This document shows positions 8,731 to 11,500 of a stretch of 11,500 nt of DNA, in pieces. Location: contig NC_135562.1 of assembly GCF_964340395.1 (NCBI RefSeq), forward strand, positions 5,886,134 through 5,897,633. Direction: 5' to 3'. The notes under the pieces are model-generated. The model saw nothing but the letters and a program-made list of their open reading frames with translations, had not been told where the DNA came from and did no database searches. A program made the position numbers and the translations under genes. How positions within the stretch are numbered: the stretch's first letter is position 1; each line of letters starts with the position of its first letter. This stretch comes from Glandiceps talaboti. Lineage: Eukaryota > Hemichordata > Enteropneusta > Spengelidae.

Positions 8731-8770
8731 TCTTGTTTTGTATAATTTAAAACAAGATATATCATATATC
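8731..8770. repeat. Two overlapping perfect palindromes
   Basis: TCTTGTTTT at 8731-8739 pairs with 8749-8757 across a 9-base loop. GATATAT at 8756-8762 pairs with 8764-8770 around a single C. The two dyads share two bases. This is a potential cruciform site, with no function known. Confidence 0.6.
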
Positions 8771-9622
8771 ACTATTTGGCTTTATCTATGGAAATTTGAA
8801 ATGTAAGATATACGTGCATGTATACCTACAGATACCATACATAGATTAGATAGCTAGACATATGATACAAGGAAAGGTTTACTTTGGCTTACTAGACATA
8901 TACCTCAGGCTATTGTAGTGCTCTGGTGACGTCACGATAACATGTCTACGTACCTTCGATTCTTCACTGAGCTAAAATCTACTGATTACTCGTGCTCTTC
9001 CTTTCAATGACCTATAAACCTTCATCTAGTTTATCGATTTTTGCTGATGATTGATGTAAAATGTAATTTTGAGTTAAGGAGCGAGTGTACTATGCTATAC
9101 CATACCATATCGTGGATGGCTAAATGGACGTGTTCTGTGTTCTTCCTCGTTTCTGTCTGTGTTGCTATTACAGTGGCATGCATGGCCAGTAACTAAACTT
9201 ACATGATGCCTAGCTAAGGTCAGGGTATAAAATATACGTATGTAATATATGCTAAAAATTAGGAGCAAATCAGTGTCGTCACAGCGTGATAGAGAGGTGG
9301 TTATGTATGCACAAAGAGGTTTGGAATACAAGCCTGTGGTATATGAATGTTTAGTAACCAACAAATTACGTCATGATACAACTCATGTCAACAAATATAA
9401 TTGCCTCGGTAAAACTCTACAAATCGTTAAACATAAGCGAGCATTAGTAAAAGTTGGAATAAGAATGAAAACAATCCAATATTAACAAGAATGGTGTTTT
9501 CACTTACAAACAAGGTTACGAATGAATCCTTGTCAGGGTTTATTTGTCCTGTATTCTCAGTTTGACATCTTTTACTCTGACAGTGTAAAGCAAAGAACTT
9601 TAGATTAAATATTGAAGTCATC
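8771..9622. other. Unassigned stretch
   Basis: No gene recognised. Open frames at 9249-9485 (+, 78 codons), 9095-9364 (-) and 9427-9654 (-) overlap each other and encode nothing I can identify. They are treated as chance. Confidence 0.4.
8926..8935. promoter_or_regulatory. CRE consensus within GTGACGTCAC palindrome
   Basis: Third exact TGACGTCA in the window, here extended to a 10-bp palindrome. No adjacent gene start is seen. Confidence 0.35.
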
Positions 9623-9703
9623 GTTATCAGACCACATAGTGATAACCATTCCACTTCCAGGAAAATGATAACAATCTTACTATCATATTACATAACTGAT
9701 AAC
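9623..9703. promoter_or_regulatory. Cluster of four GATA-type motifs with hairpin
   Basis: TGATAA occurs at 9640, 9666 and 9697, and its complement TTATCA at 9624. All four lie in 7-base GTTATCA/TGATAAC contexts. The first two form a perfect 7-bp inverted repeat with a 10-base loop (9623-9646). TGATAA fits the WGATAR consensus of GATA factors. A regulatory role, possibly for the downstream EF-hand gene, is inference. Confidence 0.35.
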
Positions 9704-9730
9704 AGTTCAACATTCTACAGTAATGGTTTG

Positions 9731-9780
9731 TATGTATGTATGTATGTATGTATGTATGTATGTATGTATGTATGTATGTA

Positions 9781-9839
<59 letters not shown>

Positions 9840-9858
9840 ATGTATGTATGTATGTATG
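9731..9858. repeat. Symmetric compound microsatellite (TATG)14(TG)18(TATG)9
   Basis: Fourteen TATG units at 9731-9786, eighteen TG units at 9787-9822, then nine TATG units at 9823-9858, all without interruption. The open frames on both strands (Met-Tyr-Val-Cys or His-Thr-Tyr-Ile runs) come from the repeat. Confidence 0.97.
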
Positions 9859-10764
9859 TGTACTAATATACAACGTACATTAAACTTTGTTAGACTTAGT
9901 ATGGGTGGCTTCCTGTCCAACCATTTTATATTCATGCCAACGCTTCCGTATGTGTATTTATCGTTATTATGTCTGACACTTTATTTTTTATAGAAATAAT
10001 TGGTTTACAGTTGATGACAGTTGAATACAAATTACAAAATCAGTGTCGATGGATGTCGTCTATAATAGTTACAGCAGACAAATCTAGATTTACAGAGAGG
10101 TGACATAGATCAAATTAAACCACTTAAAATATGGCCACCAAAGCCTCCACTTGACGGAATGATGGATGAGCATGATTTCTTTTGTATCCATGGAGACCAA
10201 TTTGACACCATTTGATTAGGCACTTTGCAACCTTTTAGAGGAAGAAAAAAAATGAGAATCTAAGACAAGCAATCAATTATGGTTGTTATACTCAGCAAGA
10301 CGTGAGACGTTATCTGGAATCAAACACTCGCAAACACATTAACACTCATAGATATCGTCTCATGTGCGAAGGAAACAGGTTATCGCACATTCTTTTGGAA
10401 AAAAATGTCCCAACACAGTGTATCAATTCACGGCATCTAGAAGTGTGAAACCTGTGACGAGCTCGAGCAGAATCATAGGTGTCCTCCTAAGTATATTTAT
10501 AGCTGCCAAGATATCCGTCAAATGTTGTCTGACTGATATAGATTCTAACTTCAATACGTGTAACCTGAGACTGTCGCAAAAAACGTTTGTATCGTAGCTT
10601 CACTTTCATTTATACTCTTCCACAAAGGTCATCTTCATGCCTCTCAATCAATATACAGCCCGTTGCAGGAACCAATAACAAACTGCTCACATGCTACATT
10701 TTAAGATAGCAAGACTGAATGAATACAGTTTCTTCCTGCATTTTGTCTAAATGAAATGAACTAA
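9859..10764. other. Unassigned stretch, probably intron or 5' flank of the EF-hand gene
   Basis: No EF-hand or other exon recognised. An imperfect inverted repeat pairs 10301-10315 with 10350-10364 (13 of 15). A 77-codon frame at 10364-10597 has no recognisable product. Because the downstream exon requires earlier exons on this strand, at least the right part should be intronic. Confidence 0.4.
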
Positions 10765-10773
10765 GGTGCCACC

Positions 10774-10944
10774 ATGCAGACATCAAATGCGAACATCAAA
10801 ACGTTGGCACCTGCCTGTCTGTGTCTAGTTGCAGTATATATTTACATGGTCGAGTACATTCTGACTATAAAATGTAGCAAAGTGAAAGTGTACAAGTGGA
10901 GTTTCTTGATGTTTTTTGTTGGTTGTACCAAACACAGACATTGA
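10774..10944 (+). other. 56-codon frame with strong Kozak context, unassigned
   Basis: The ATG at 10774 lies in GCCACCATGC, close to the optimal animal start context. The product is 56 residues. An uncharged stretch (LAPACLCLVAVYIYMV) could be a signal peptide or membrane segment. The tail is basic. A 7-bp inverted repeat, GGTGCCA at 10765-10771 and TGGCACC at 10805-10811, places the start codon in its loop. The frame ends 82 bases before the EF-hand exon and no good phase-1 donor joins the two, so I do not treat it as the gene's first exon. Chance is quite possible. Confidence 0.15.
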
Positions 10945-11000
10945 ACAGTAACCTGCAACGTGCTGTAATATATTTTGAATAAATCAATTATTTATTATCA

Positions 11001-11026
11001 TTATTTTTGCATTTTTTATATTCCAG
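11001..11026 (+). other. 3' splice site (acceptor) of the EF-hand exon
   Basis: A T-rich polypyrimidine tract is followed by TATATTCCAG, ending at 11026. The frame requires that the first two exon bases complete a codon begun in the previous exon, so the intron is phase 1. The alternative that translation starts at the ATG at 10975 would add a Tyr/Ile-rich leader that looks intronic. Confidence 0.85.
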
Positions 11027-11235
11027 AACTTCCTGATCATGAAGTTCTACAAGCCTTTCAGCAGTTCGATAAAGATTCCGATGGTTTCATAACTTCTGAT
11101 GAAATTCAATTTGCCCTGAAAAATCTTGGTCAACGGTTCACAGACGAAGAACTTACATTGATGATTCAAGGGATTGACATTGATGGTGACGGCAAGGTCA
11201 ATTATTCTGAATTCATGAGAATATGGAGAACTTGA
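11027..11235 (+). CDS. Calmodulin-like EF-hand protein, last coding exon (partial)
   Basis: This exon encodes the C-terminal 68 residues of a calmodulin-superfamily calcium sensor. Two complete EF-hands are visible. Loop 1 at 11068-11103 is DKDSDGFITSDE and loop 2 at 11176-11211 is DIDGDGKVNYSE. Both have Asp at positions 1, 3 and 5, Gly at 6 and Glu at 12, so calcium binding is expected. The linker has the calmodulin-type NLG followed by TDEE. Compared with the calmodulin C-lobe as I recall it, roughly half the positions are identical. The protein differs at the end, closing with MRIWRT where calmodulin has a Met-rich tail, so it is a paralogue and not calmodulin itself. The N-terminal lobe must lie in exons not recognised in this window. 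Related troponin C or centrin-like proteins are less likely. Targets and tissue cannot be inferred. Confidence 0.9.
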
Positions 11236-11239
11236 ATCC

Positions 11240-11479
11240 AAGATGGCCACTTCGCGTGGATCGATTCATTTGCATACAAGATGCTAGGTGATTGGCCATA
11301 TTTCATGTAAGACGCAAAGTGATTGGCTAAAATTCAAATTAAGATGGACAGTGATTGCTCATATTTCAGAGTCTTGTAAACTTCACGAATGGTATCTGAC
11401 TATCTTTTTCTCGATGGATTGGTCATAATTTGCATAGATTGAGAGACAAGAGAGGTGATTGGTCGTCTTTCGGAGGGCG
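11240..11479 (+). repeat. Degenerate ~32-bp tandem repeat with CCAAT (ATTGG) motifs
   Basis: Immediately after the stop codon, AAGATG/AAGACG-type unit starts occur at 11240, 11278, 11309 and 11341. The core GTGATTGG-CATATTT recurs with its start at about 11256 (degenerate), 11288, 11319, 11351, 11415 and 11455. The intervals are 32, 31, 32, 64 and 40. Copies are diverged, and the expected copy near 11383 is not recognisable. Four copies keep ATTGG, the inverse of the CCAAT box. The repeat probably lies in the 3' untranslated region, since no AATAAA polyadenylation signal is seen before the window ends. Confidence 0.65.
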
Positions 11480-11500
11480 TGTGTGAAGAACAACCATTGT

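Noticed and set aside
9249-9485. 78-codon + frame with mixed composition
   Set aside because: No recognisable domain; opposite-strand frames overlap both ends; no supporting signals.
9627-9993. His-Thr-Tyr-Ile and Met-Tyr-Val-Cys frames
   Set aside because: Generated by the TATG/TG compound microsatellite.
10975-11026. ATG at 10975 as the true start of the EF-hand protein
   Set aside because: The leader it adds reads Tyr/Ile/Phe-rich from the polypyrimidine tract and stops at a textbook acceptor; a single EF-hand pair with such a leader is less likely than a spliced last exon.
11047-11250. 67-codon minus-strand frame
   Set aside because: Shadow of the EF-hand exon on the opposite strand.

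Overview
This window looks like gene-poor, AT-rich DNA from an animal nuclear genome, most likely an invertebrate. The evidence is a spliceosomal 3' splice site feeding a calmodulin-type EF-hand exon, many long simple-sequence arrays, a tRNA-derived SINE and several diverged dispersed repeats. There are no bacterial-style operons, Shine-Dalgarno sites, rRNA or intact tRNA genes. The species cannot be fixed from the sequence alone.

Layout, left to right. 1-186 is a (TATATG)-type array and 409-460 is a (GT)26 array. About 840-1330 holds 3.5 diverged tandem copies of a unit of roughly 140 bp. 1603-1651 is a very G-rich tract predicted to form a G-quadruplex. 1670-2105 is repeat copy A, whose reverse complement recurs as copy B at 7841-8275; a fragment (copy C) lies at 2708-2785. 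3243-3510 is a SINE with a tRNA-Ser/Leu-like head. 3987-4120 is a perfect (GA)34(GAT)22 array. From 4121 to 8730 the DNA is mostly unassigned. It holds a second dispersed repeat as direct copies D (5873-6205) and E (7409-7733), a notable ETS/CRE-like palindrome at 6515-6546, three consensus CRE palindromes (one at 8927) and two short, weakly supported coding-like stretches. 9623-9703 has four GATA-type motifs, followed by a symmetric (TATG)14(TG)18(TATG)9 array at 9731-9858.

The only confident protein-coding sequence is the last coding exon of a calmodulin-like gene, 11027-11235 on the + strand. It encodes 68 residues with two complete EF-hand calcium loops and a stop codon. Upstream exons were not found, so they probably lie outside the window or are too short to recognise; the DNA just left of the exon is intron. 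Downstream of the stop, 11240-11479 contains a degenerate repeat with a period near 32 bp that places ATTGG (inverted CCAAT) motifs at repeating distances.

No new multi-gene system is visible. The items most worth following are the inverted A/B repeat family, the 140-bp tandem array, the ETS/CRE palindrome and the periodic CCAAT repeat after the EF-hand exon. All alignments here were made by eye, so boundaries are approximate.
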